Assembly: GCF_014897585.1 (NCBI RefSeq)
Contig: NZ_JABUXW010000034.1
Location: forward strand, 1 to 36,563
Direction of reading: 5' to 3'
DNA from: Brachybacterium tyrofermentans
GTDB taxonomy: Bacteria; Actinomycetota; Actinomycetes; Actinomycetales; Dermabacteraceae
Length of the DNA: 36,563 bases
The notes beneath the pieces are model-generated. The model was given only the letters and a program-made list of their open reading frames with translations, was not told where the DNA came from and did not search any database. The translations under genes were made by a program, and so were the position numbers. Positions 1-6,855 of this stretch are shown here, piece by piece; within the stretch, counting starts at the first letter, position 1; each line of letters starts with the position of its first letter.

Positions 1-342
1 TCCCGCGCCTACCCCGATCAGGAGCTGCACCTGGTGATGGACAACTACGCCGCCCACAAGACGCCAGAGGTCCGCGACTGGCTGACGGCGAATCCGCGCA
101 TCCAGGTCCACTTCACGCCGACGTCCGCTTCGTGGCTGAACCTGGTCGAGGTCTGGTTCTCGATCATCGAACGACAGGCCATCCATCGCGGCAGCTTCGG
201 CTCCGTCAAGGATCTCAACGCCAAGATCCGCGCTTTCATCAACGGATGGAACGACCGCTGCCATCCCTTCGTCTGGACCAAGACCGCCGAGGACATCCTC
301 ACGAAGGCAAACCGTAAACCCATCTCAAACACGCGCCACTAG
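1..342 (+). CDS. IS630-family transposase, 3' part (partial at window edge)
   Basis: The reading frame is open from base 1, so the 5' part lies outside the window. The visible 113 codons are the end of a DDE transposase that would cut and join insertion-sequence ends. The motif VMDNYAAHK carries the second catalytic Asp (visible codon 14). The motif SWLNLVEVWFS carries the third acidic residue (visible codon 50), about 35 residues later, which is the spacing of the IS630/DDE_3 group. The C-terminus, with a WNDR-type stretch and a basic tail, is also usual for the group. The following 35 bp before the next gene probably contain the IS right end, but with the left end missing the terminal repeat cannot be verified. 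Whether the full element is intact is unknown. Confidence 0.85.
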   Translation, partial: SRAYPDQELHLVMDNYAAHKTPEVRDWLTANPRIQVHFTPTSASWLNLVEVWFSIIERQAIHRGSFGSVKDLNAKIRAFINGWNDRCHPFVWTKTAEDILTKANRKPISNTRH

Positions 343-377
343 ACACCACCCATCGTGCCGGGCAGGGACCCGTTCCT

Positions 378-1136
378 TCATCCCCGCTCCGTGACTACAA
401 CGTCATGACCCGCAACATCTAGCGCCCATTCCACGCCGGAAACGGTGAGTGTGCGTCGTACCGAGCCGATAATTGCGAGGATCGCCGCCGTGTCGGCCTC
501 GGGGTGCAAAGGGTCGAACGGTTGAAACAGCGCGTACGTCAGTTCGACGGCATCGAGCTTCTCCCTATTGCCCAGAAGAGATCTGTCGTTGATGCCGTGG
601 TATGCCGCGAGCTCCACCAGGAAGGTGGAGAGCTGCTCGCTGCTGGCCTTGCCGACGAGGCCACGGGCTATCTGAATGTGGGCATCCAAGGAGTCCGCAT
701 CATGGAAGACAGCAGCGGACGCCCCCTCGTCCCCACACATCCTCGATTCGAGCCAGAAGCCAGCAAGGCCCTTCCACGCGGCCGAAAGGTCCCGGCGCGC
801 CTCCACGTACCTCTCCCAGCGCTCCACCCGCGCATCGTCGAGACCGTGGTGGATCTGCAGATATCGCAGCGACGCGGCGATGACGTGAGCACAATGCCTG
901 AATCGTCGGGCCGCACCACAGGTGCAGGTGGGCGCGTCATGCGTATGCCGCCCGGGCACCGTCACGACCTGAGGCGCCTCACCTCTCACCAGTGCCTGCA
1001 TCGAGTAGTCGTCTCGCAGCAGAACGTCGGAGACGCGATGCACCAGGCGACTGCCCTCGAGGACCACGTCAGGTTCTGCAGAACGGCCGAGCTGCTCGAG
1101 CTCCCAGGAGAGGTCCATGACGGAAGTGTCGGACAT
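378..1136 (-). CDS. SWIM zinc-finger domain protein (small)
   Basis: The 252-residue product has one SWIM motif, CxC-x8-CxH, at C71, C73, C82 and H84 (CTCGAARRFRHCAH). SWIM domains bind zinc and usually DNA or protein; no enzymatic domain is visible. The N-terminal 60 residues resemble the beta-rich part that normally precedes SWIM, and the C-terminal 160 are helical and unrecognised. I chose the ATG at 1136 because the motif sits at the usual distance from it; the frame stays open far upstream, antisense to lysR, but that extension has shadow-frame composition. No clear Shine-Dalgarno sequence precedes the start. The gene lies 53 bp downstream of the exporter gene on the same strand and could be co-transcribed. 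A second, larger SWIM protein lies 3.6 kb away. Confidence 0.75.
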   Translation of the reverse strand: MSDTSVMDLSWELEQLGRSAEPDVVLEGSRLVHRVSDVLLRDDYSMQALVRGEAPQVVTVPGRHTHDAPTCTCGAARRFRHCAHVIAASLRYLQIHHGLDDARVERWERYVEARRDLSAAWKGLAGFWLESRMCGDEGASAAVFHDADSLDAHIQIARGLVGKASSEQLSTFLVELAAYHGINDRSLLGNREKLDAVELTYALFQPFDPLHPEADTAAILAIIGSVRRTLTVSGVEWALDVAGHDVVVTERG

Positions 1137-1189
1137 GGGTGAGACGTTTATGGGACGCAGCTGGCCCACGCGGCCGTCCCGGCCTGTCG

Positions 1190-1792
1190 TCACCCCACCG
1201 CGAGCATCCCCGCCACCATCACCATGGTCAGCGCCACCAGTGCGTCGAGCACCTGCCAGGAGCGGGGCCGGGAGAGCAGGCGGCCCAGGTGCCGCGCCCC
1301 GAGGCCGAGGGCGGTGAACCACACCGCGCTCCCGGCGATCGCCCCGACTGCGAAGAGGGGCGCCTCGCCGCCGTGGGTCGAGGCGATCGAGCCCAGCAGC
1401 AGCACGGTGTCGAGGTAGACGTGCGGGTTCAGCCAGGTCAGCGCGATCGCCGTCGCGAGGACCGGGCCGACGCGCGCCCGTCGGCCGGTCCCGTCGGCCT
1501 GCAGCGACTCCCCGCCGCGCAGAGCCCTGCGGCCGGCGAGGACCGCGTACCCGAGGAGGAAGACGACCCCGGCCCAGCGGGCGGCGATGACCACTTCGGG
1601 CACGGCGCGCACCAGGGCGCCCAGCCCGCCGGCCCCGGCGCCGATGAGCACCGCGTCCGAGGCGATGCACACGGCCACCACCGGCCCCACATGCTCGCGA
1701 CGCAGCCCCTGGCGGAGCACGAAGACGTTCTGGGAGCCGATGGCGATGATGAGGGTGAGGCCGGCGAGGAAGCCGTGGAGCGCTGTGGTCAC
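1190..1792 (-). CDS. LysE/ArgO-family amino-acid exporter
   Basis: The 200-residue membrane protein fits the length of LysE/ArgO exporters, which expel basic amino acids (lysine, arginine). The N-terminus ALHGFLAGLTLIIAIGSQN matches the family's conserved first helix, and the WLNPHVYLDT motif in the middle is characteristic of the family. About five to six hydrophobic segments are visible. The GTG at 1792 puts the first helix at residue 6; the frame extends to 1864, but that would add a charged, cysteine-rich leader not seen in the family. The gene is divergent from a LysR-type regulator of the LysG/ArgP class, the classic arrangement in which the regulator senses the exported amino acid. The exact substrate (Lys, Arg or another) cannot be read from sequence. 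Confidence 0.88.
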   Translation of the reverse strand: MTTALHGFLAGLTLIIAIGSQNVFVLRQGLRREHVGPVVAVCIASDAVLIGAGAGGLGALVRAVPEVVIAARWAGVVFLLGYAVLAGRRALRGGESLQADGTGRRARVGPVLATAIALTWLNPHVYLDTVLLLGSIASTHGGEAPLFAVGAIAGSAVWFTALGLGARHLGRLLSRPRSWQVLDALVALTMVMVAGMLAVG

Positions 1793-1816
1793 TCGATCGA
1801 CGGTAGATCGCTCGGA

Positions 1817-1863
1817 GATGAAGCACCAGCAAAGCTTTGTAAGCTTTCTGAAGCACTGCTTCA
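1817..1863. promoter_or_regulatory. Divergent lysE/lysR control region with palindrome
   Basis: The 85 bp between the exporter and regulator starts are AT-richer than the surroundings. They contain a perfect palindrome TGAAGCA-C-TGCTTCA at 1849-1863. A second TGAAGCA copy lies at 1819-1825, and the AT-rich palindrome AAAGCTTT lies between them at 1831-1838. This is the kind of multi-site arrangement used by LysR-type regulators. Assignment as the LysG/ArgP binding region is inferred from position and symmetry. Confidence 0.5.
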
Positions 1864-1877
1864 TCTAGCATGCCAGG

Positions 1878-2882
1878 ATGCCGATCGATCCCGCTCTCGC
1901 CGAGACCCTTCGCGTCGTCGCCGAGGAGGGGACGCTCGACGCGGCAGCACGGCGTCTGGTCATGACCCCGTCGGCCGTGAGCCAGCGCCTGAAGCTCCTC
2001 GAGCAGCAGCTGGGGCAGCGCCTGCTGGTGCGCGCGCGGCCGGTGCGCCTCACCGAGCCTGGCCGGGTGGTGGTTCGCTTCGCCCGCTCCCACGCCCTCA
2101 TCGAGCAGGAGGCGCGCGCGGAGCTGGGCCTGGAGGCCCAGGGCGAGCATCCTCGGATCGGGATCGCGGTGAACTCTGACTCCCTGGCCACCTGGTTCAT
2201 GCCCGCTCTCGCTCGTTTCGGCCTGCACCACGACGCCCAGCTCGAGCTGCAACGGGAGGACCAGGACGAGACCGCACGCCTGCTCACCACGGGCGCCGCG
2301 ATGGCGGCGGTGACCTCGGCGGCGTCGGCCCCGCCGGGATTCCGCGCCGTGCCTCTGGGAAGCTTGGTCTATGTCGCGGTCGCCTCCCCCGCCTGGCATC
2401 GACGATGGGCGGGGCCCGACGCACAGCCCGGCCCACCCGGACCCGAGGTACTCGCCCGCTCGCCGCGCATCGACTACGACGCCCATGACGATCTGCAGGC
2501 CACCTGGCTGCGAGGACAGGGCGTGACCCCGGCCAGCGCTCCGCGGCACCTCGTCCCCTCCACCCACGAGCTCGCCACCGCCGTCGAGGCGGGGCTCGGC
2601 TGGGCGATGCTGTTCACCCGGCAGGCGGAGCCCCTGCTCGGTCGCGGAGCCCTGATCCCACTCGGCGGCGACCCGGTGGCCACTCCCCTCTTCTGGCAGG
2701 TAGCGCGCACTCCCTCGCCGCTGCTCGAGGCGCTCACCGAGGCCGTGCTCACTACGGCGCACCGAGAGCTCGAACAGGATGACGACGGCGACAGGCGAGC
2801 CCCGGACAAGGTGGAGCAGCGGATGTCCCGAGAAGAACCCCGGCCAGCAGACACGCTTTCACCCGGCCGACGCCACTCCTGA
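1878..2882 (+). CDS. LysR-type regulator of the LysG/ArgP class
   Basis: The 334-residue transcription regulator has an N-terminal winged helix-turn-helix at about residues 3-60 (TLDAAARRLVMTPSAVSQRLKLLEQQ), followed by a LysR substrate-binding domain to about residue 295. The IGIAVNSDSLATWF stretch after the linker is typical of ArgP/LysG/IciA proteins, which activate a divergent basic-amino-acid exporter when the amino acid is abundant. The divergent LysE gene supports that role. Family members are near 295-300 residues. Here about 35 extra polar residues follow ...TTAHRELEQ and run directly into the truncated phosphotriesterase remnant, so the tail may be sequence acquired at a recombination junction. 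The ATG at 1878 is the only plausible start. Confidence 0.85.
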   Translation: MPIDPALAETLRVVAEEGTLDAAARRLVMTPSAVSQRLKLLEQQLGQRLLVRARPVRLTEPGRVVVRFARSHALIEQEARAELGLEAQGEHPRIGIAVNSDSLATWFMPALARFGLHHDAQLELQREDQDETARLLTTGAAMAAVTSAASAPPGFRAVPLGSLVYVAVASPAWHRRWAGPDAQPGPPGPEVLARSPRIDYDAHDDLQATWLRGQGVTPASAPRHLVPSTHELATAVEAGLGWAMLFTRQAEPLLGRGALIPLGGDPVATPLFWQVARTPSPLLEALTEAVLTTAHRELEQDDDGDRRAPDKVEQRMSREEPRPADTLSPGRRHS

Positions 2883-3271
2883 ACGATCGCTCGACCCGGA
2901 CCCCGCGATATCGATCGGGTTCACCGGGGTTCGGGCCTGAGCATGGAGTACGACCTGATCCCCGGGGAGCCGGTCGTGGTCCACGAAGGCTTCTCCGCGG
3001 GGCACACCGTCTCCACGGAGTGGGCCCGCCCGCGATCGTCGATACCGCCGATGCCGTGGCCCATCTGATCCGCCTCGGCTACGGTGACCAGATCCTGCTC
3101 AGCCACGATCTGTTCCTCAAGCAGATGTGGAGCAGCATGGGCGGTGGCGGATTCGTCCTCGTGCCCACCGTCTTCCTCGAACTGCTCGTCGCGCGCGGTG
3201 TGGACCGCGACCGGGCGCAGCAGCTCATCACCACCAACCCGCAGCGATATCTCGGAGGAGCGCACCGATGA
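2883..3271 (+). pseudogene. Phosphotriesterase-family hydrolase, 3' remnant with frameshift
   Basis: Immediately after the lysR stop, frame 3 reads ...MEYDLIPGEPVVVHEGFS up to about 3030. The match then continues in frame 2 as DTADAVAHLIRLGYGDQILLSHDLFLKQMW and ends at 3271. Together these resemble only the last third of a phosphotriesterase-related TIM-barrel hydrolase; ILLSHDLFLK carries the conserved SHD metal-ligand Asp. The first two thirds are absent, and an indel near 3020-3035 separates the two frames, so no functional enzyme can be made. The end overlaps the ribokinase start (ATGA), which suggests that an intact hydrolase-ribokinase operon once stood here. A sequencing error could explain the frameshift but not the missing N-terminus. 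Confidence 0.65.
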
Positions 3272-4203
3272 CCGAGCAGAACCGGACCGGCCAGGGCCGG
3301 ATCCTCGTGGTCGGATCCGTGAACGTCGACCTCGTCCTCGGGGTGCCTCGGCATCCGGAGCCGGGCGAGACCATCGCCGGCACCGGATCGCGGCGCTCCC
3401 CGGGCGGCAAGGGCGCGAACCAGGCGTGCGCGGCAGCCCGTCTGGGCGGCGACGTCCGCTTCGCGGGTCGCACGGGCACCGGGGCCGACGCCGATCTGGC
3501 GCTCGACCTGCTGCGCCGCGCCGGGGCGGACCTGACCGCCACGACCGAGGTCTCCGATGCGGAGACCGGGCTCGCCGTGGTGACCGTCGACGAGGCGGGC
3601 GAGAACAGCATCGTCATCATCGCGGGGGCGAACGGGTCCTGGACCCCGCAGGACATCGAGGAGCTCCGGGCCGAGGTGGCAGCGAGCGATCTCGTCGTCT
3701 CCCAGGGAGAGATCCCGGCCGCCGCCGTGGATCAGCTCTCGCAGCTCTGCGCCGAGACCGGCACGCGGTTCCTGCTGAACCTGGCACCGGTGATCGACGT
3801 CGCCGAGAGCACCCTCGCCATGGCGGACCCCCTCGTCGTCAACGAGTCCGAAGGACGCCTCGCACTGACCGCGCTGACCGGCTCCGACGCGCCCGACGAC
3901 GACGTGGCCACAGTGCGCCGGCTGCGGGAGGCAGGCGTCCGATCCGTGGTCATGACGCGCGGCGCCCGCGGCGCGATCCTGGCCGCCGACGCAGAGAGTT
4001 CCGAGATCGGCTCCCCGACGGTGCAGGCCGTGGACACGACCGGCGCCGGCGACGCCTTCGTCGGCGCCCTGGCACTGGGCCTCGCCCGCGGCGAGAGCGC
4101 AGCCGACGCCTGCCGACGTGCTGCGCGCGTCGGCGCCTTCGCGGTGACCCGGCACGGGGCGCAGCCGTCGTACCCGCAGCAGGAGGACGTCCTGCCGGGG
4201 TGA
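3268..4203 (+). CDS. rbsK: Ribokinase / PfkB-family sugar kinase
   Basis: The 311-residue cytoplasmic kinase would phosphorylate ribose or a related sugar with ATP. PfkB signatures are clear: SVNVDLVLGVPRHPEPGET at residues 17-34, GGKGANQ at 46-52 (sugar binding) and DTTGAGDAF at 256-264, with D262 as the catalytic base in the anion hole. Length and N-terminal strand fit RbsK well. The ATG at 3268 overlaps the stop of the upstream remnant by the ATGA arrangement and follows a GGAGGA-type ribosome site at about 3254-3260. A longer open frame upstream has no homology. The substrate is likely ribose or a deoxy sugar; no transport genes adjoin it, and the phosphotriesterase partner is degraded. 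Neighbourhood damage raises the question of how it is expressed now. Confidence 0.85.
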   Translation: MTEQNRTGQGRILVVGSVNVDLVLGVPRHPEPGETIAGTGSRRSPGGKGANQACAAARLGGDVRFAGRTGTGADADLALDLLRRAGADLTATTEVSDAETGLAVVTVDEAGENSIVIIAGANGSWTPQDIEELRAEVAASDLVVSQGEIPAAAVDQLSQLCAETGTRFLLNLAPVIDVAESTLAMADPLVVNESEGRLALTALTGSDAPDDDVATVRRLREAGVRSVVMTRGARGAILAADAESSEIGSPTVQAVDTTGAGDAFVGALALGLARGESAADACRRAARVGAFAVTRHGAQPSYPQQEDVLPG

Positions 4204-4302
4204 TGCCCGGGGCGGACGCACTGCTCGAGGCGCTCTGGTCGCGAGCCTTCTGCCTGAACCAGAGCTGAGCAGGGTTTCGCGGTCTCGTCGCCGGAAGAAG
4301 GA

Positions 4303-4322
4303 CGTGAGACGATCAGCTCACG
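4303..4322. promoter_or_regulatory. Inverted repeat upstream of mntA
   Basis: CGTGAG and CTCACG form perfect 6-bp arms around an 8-nt spacer, 24 bp upstream of the nucleotidyltransferase start and just before its GGAGGA ribosome site. It could be an autoregulatory operator of the toxin-antitoxin unit or a hairpin after the ribokinase gene. There is no T-run, so a terminator is less likely. Confidence 0.3.
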
Positions 4323-4346
4323 AGCTATCGACCCGGAGGAGCGTAG

Positions 4347-4643
4347 ATGCTGTCCATCGACAGGGACACCATGGGCGATCTGGCCCGTCGACATCACGTG
4401 GTCCGTCTGGTCGCCTTCGGCTCGATGACGACCGACGCGTTCGATCCAACACGCAGCGATGCCGACTTCCTCGTCGAGTTCTCCGCGTCGTCGCCCTCCC
4501 CCTTCGAGGACTACTTCGGGCTGAAGGAGTCCCTGGAATCCAGCCTGGATCGCCCCGTCGACCTCATCTCCCCGACCAGCCTCGAGAATCCGCACTTCGC
4601 AGAGTCCGTCGCCCGGACTGCGGTCGAGATCTATGCAGCCTGA
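4347..4643 (+). CDS. mntA: MntA-type minimal nucleotidyltransferase antitoxin
   Basis: The 98-residue protein belongs to the minimal nucleotidyltransferase group. VAFGSMTTDAFDPTRSDADFLVEF shows the GS motif followed by the D-x-D metal pair, and PVDLIS carries the third acidic position. In MntA-HepT systems such proteins adenylylate a tyrosine of the HepT ribonuclease and neutralise it. A GGAGGA ribosome site lies 6-7 nt before the ATG. The gene overlaps the start of a hepT-like frame at 4633, the usual translational coupling of these pairs, but that partner is truncated after 42 codons. The antitoxin is therefore an orphan in this window. The GSM motif in place of the more usual GSxAR is a minor deviation. 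Confidence 0.8.
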   Translation: MLSIDRDTMGDLARRHHVVRLVAFGSMTTDAFDPTRSDADFLVEFSASSPSPFEDYFGLKESLESSLDRPVDLISPTSLENPHFAESVARTAVEIYAA

Positions 4644-4761
4644 CGCAGCCGCCCTGATCTGGGATGCACATCGCGCAGCCCGTCGAATCCAGGAGTTCCT
4701 CGCCGGTCGATCGCTGCAGGAGTACCGAGAGAACGTCCCTACGGCAACCCTGCTCGGGTGA
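4633..4761 (+). pseudogene. HepT-like toxin (DUF86), 5' remnant of 42 codons
   Basis: An ATG overlapping the end of the MntA gene opens a frame encoding 42 residues. They match the N-terminus of HepT/DUF86 proteins: an initial helix with DAHRAARRIQEFLAGRSLQEY, comparable to the usual ARKIQEFL.GRS.EEF. The frame ends at 4759-4761. A complete HepT is about 110-145 residues and carries its RNase residues (the R-x4-6-H motif) in the C-terminal half, which is missing. The remnant's end overlaps the 3' end of the convergent SWIM gene, indicating that a deletion or recombination joined the two. It cannot encode an active toxin. Confidence 0.65.
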
Positions 4762-6493
4762 ACTCGTCCTGCAGGGCGGGGCGACGCCGGTTCCGCTCAC
4801 GCATCTCGCGGACGTGCCGGTCGAAGTGCTCGAGTCCGCTGGCTCTCCGCGCGACATCACGGGCCTCGTGCAGCAGCTCTGCGGCACATCGGTACGCCGA
4901 GCGCTGCGCTCCGTCGACGGCGCGCTCCGCCTCTCGCATCAGGATCGGGAGAGCGTCTGAAGGATTCGTCCGAGCACGCGCACGGGCCAGCTCGAGCCAC
5001 AGGCTCGAACGGCATCCGCCCTCCTGCGCAGCCTCCCACGCACCGTCGATATCCCCCTCCCACAGCAGGGAGGAGACCAGCGCAGTACAATCCCCTCCGC
5101 GAGAGCACGTGCCCAGCTCCTTGAGCACGGAAAGCGCTCGGTCACGCCAGCGCGTGAAGTCTGCGCCGGTGCCGCTCTTGAGGCTTCTGTACGTGAAGGT
5201 CCCGGGTGCATCGGTGAAGTTCTTCCACAGCAGCTCGCCCGCGAGATCCACACGGCCCGCCTCTCGATGGATGCTGGCAGCAAGCTCCAGCAGGCTCACG
5301 TCGGGGCCACCCGTCCCAAGACCACGGTCGATCCATTCCAGCGCCTCGTCCGCACGACCTTCCCGGTGCAGAAGTCCGGCGAGGCGCAGGTAGTCATGGG
5401 ACACCTCAGCGTGTTCCATGAGCACCTCGATCAGCTGGTCCGTCCCGCCGAGCACCTCGGCGACCTGCTCCCGCAGGTACCGCACCGCGAACCGCCCGCC
5501 GTCCTCCTGCTCACCGCGAGCGGGCAGCCCTCTCCATCGCTCCGCCAGCAGGTCTCGATAGGTGTGCAGGCCACCTTCACCCAGGATCTCGGCGTACTCC
5601 GAAGCGGCATCGAAGAAGACTTCCGTCCAGCTGTCCACCGCCTGCTCGACGAGAGTGGCGGCGAGAGCGTCGGGATCAGGGGCCACCGACTTGCTCGCCC
5701 GCAGATGGATCTCCTCGATCTGCTGCAGAACCATCACGAGCCCGCCGTCGGAGTCATCAGCACACTGGCCGAACTCGCCGACCAGATCGAGAGCGAACAG
5801 CGTCAACCGGGCGGCTGAGGCTGCGAACCCTTCCTCGATGAGTTCCCCGACCTCGTCGAGCACCTCGCCGATGCCCCAGAAATAGTCTCCGGCGTCCCGG
5901 TAGTGCACGAAACCCTCGACAGAGAAGGCTTCGACCAGCGCCGATCTCAGCGGCGCCTCATCGAACGCCGTGGCCGCCGGTGCCCCGGCCTCGACGAGCA
6001 GTCGCGCGCGGAGCATCGCATCCACTCGAGTTGCCGCCAGCAGCTCGCCCACCAGCCTGCCCACCGGCAGCTGCGCGAGATGGGCACGAAGCAGCTCGTC
6101 CTCCTCGTCACCTGCTCGTGGCTCAACGTCTCGTGTGCCCTCCCCGGATGCGGAGCCGACGACGGTCACCTCGGGCTCCGGGGAACTGGATCCGGACACA
6201 TCTGGGGTGTCCTCGGAGTCCACCTCCAGCCAGCGCAGCAGCACGGCGACCATGTGCTTGCAGACGTCCCAGTCCTCCGCGAAGGGACAGGTGCAGCTAC
6301 CGAGGAATCCACGCTCCGCCAGCTCGATCTCCACCTCGTAGTCCTCGGATCCGGTGACGACCGCAGCGACATGCCTCGTGGTATGCCCGAGCAGGCGCAC
6401 TCGCCCGTCGGCCGCGTAGCGACGGCCGCGTTCGAAGAGGACGTCACCCACCCGGTCGCTGAGCACATCCACAGAGATCTCCGACTTCCGCAT
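4739..6493 (-). CDS. SWIM zinc-finger protein (large)
   Basis: The 584-residue protein has a SWIM motif CxC-x8-CxH at C67, C69, C78 and H80 (CTCPFAEDWDVCKH), preceded by the usual beta domain (GRRYAADGRVRLL...). A low-complexity acidic linker covers roughly residues 90-135. The remaining 440 residues are a long run of helical hairpins with repeat-like spacing (HREGRADEALEWIDRGL, ...SIHREAGRVDLAGELLWKNF), a TPR-like solenoid. This layout is common in actinobacterial SWIM proteins, whose molecular role is not established; DNA or protein binding is inferred from the finger. I chose the ATG at 6493; a GTG at 6511 is the alternative. The 3' end overlaps the truncated hepT frame on the other strand. 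Confidence 0.8.
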   Translation of the reverse strand: MRKSEISVDVLSDRVGDVLFERGRRYAADGRVRLLGHTTRHVAAVVTGSEDYEVEIELAERGFLGSCTCPFAEDWDVCKHMVAVLLRWLEVDSEDTPDVSGSSSPEPEVTVVGSASGEGTRDVEPRAGDEEDELLRAHLAQLPVGRLVGELLAATRVDAMLRARLLVEAGAPAATAFDEAPLRSALVEAFSVEGFVHYRDAGDYFWGIGEVLDEVGELIEEGFAASAARLTLFALDLVGEFGQCADDSDGGLVMVLQQIEEIHLRASKSVAPDPDALAATLVEQAVDSWTEVFFDAASEYAEILGEGGLHTYRDLLAERWRGLPARGEQEDGGRFAVRYLREQVAEVLGGTDQLIEVLMEHAEVSHDYLRLAGLLHREGRADEALEWIDRGLGTGGPDVSLLELAASIHREAGRVDLAGELLWKNFTDAPGTFTYRSLKSGTGADFTRWRDRALSVLKELGTCSRGGDCTALVSSLLWEGDIDGAWEAAQEGGCRSSLWLELARARARTNPSDALPILMREAERAVDGAQRSAYRCAAELLHEARDVARRASGLEHFDRHVREMRERNRRRPALQDEFTRAGLP

Positions 6494-6855
6494 ACGGCAA
6501 GTCTGACGCACCCCTCTGCCCAGGGAGCCCCCCGACCAGGACGTGGGCGATCAGCGGTGCACATCGCGTTCTACCAGCCCGACACCGCGCACCACCCCCG
6601 CTCGAGCATCAGTTCCAGACCGAACCGCTGCGAGGAGAGCGGAACCGCTGCGGAAGAGCTCCTCGACACCCTCAACACCTGGCTCGCACCTGCTGGTTCT
6701 CGGACAGGGCGTGGTGGACGAGTTCTCGGACAGAGCGTGGTGCACGGCGCGCTCAGGCCTTCGCCCAGCCTCCCCGCCTACGCTGACCGGAGTCGTCCAG
6801 CCCGCGGCCGCCTGCGCGCCGCCGCGCTGACCACCCAGAGCATCAGGAGGCATCC
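6494..6855. other. Intergenic region with a divergent pair of promoters expected
   Basis: This 362-bp gap separates the leftward SWIM gene from the rightward esterase. I see no convincing gene; short open frames here are arginine-, serine- and proline-rich and lack ribosome sites. The only structure is a pair of near-identical 24-bp direct repeats (listed separately). A good ribosome site (CAGGAGGC) precedes the esterase start. Confidence 0.6.
6696..6745. repeat. Two 24-bp direct repeats upstream of the esterase
   Basis: Copies at 6696-6719 and 6722-6745 both start GTTCTCGGACAG and continue (A/G)GCGTGGTG, differing at only three positions, with a 26-bp period. They end about 110 bp before the esterase ATG. 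Tandem repeats in this place may be operator sites, but no adjoining regulator is encoded. Confidence 0.6.

Noticed and set aside
1137..2762. The SWIM frame stays open upstream to 2762 on the minus strand, giving an apparent 794-residue protein
   Set aside because: The extra part runs antisense through the lysE/lysR genes and is an Arg/Gly-rich shadow frame; the true SWIM gene starts at 1136.
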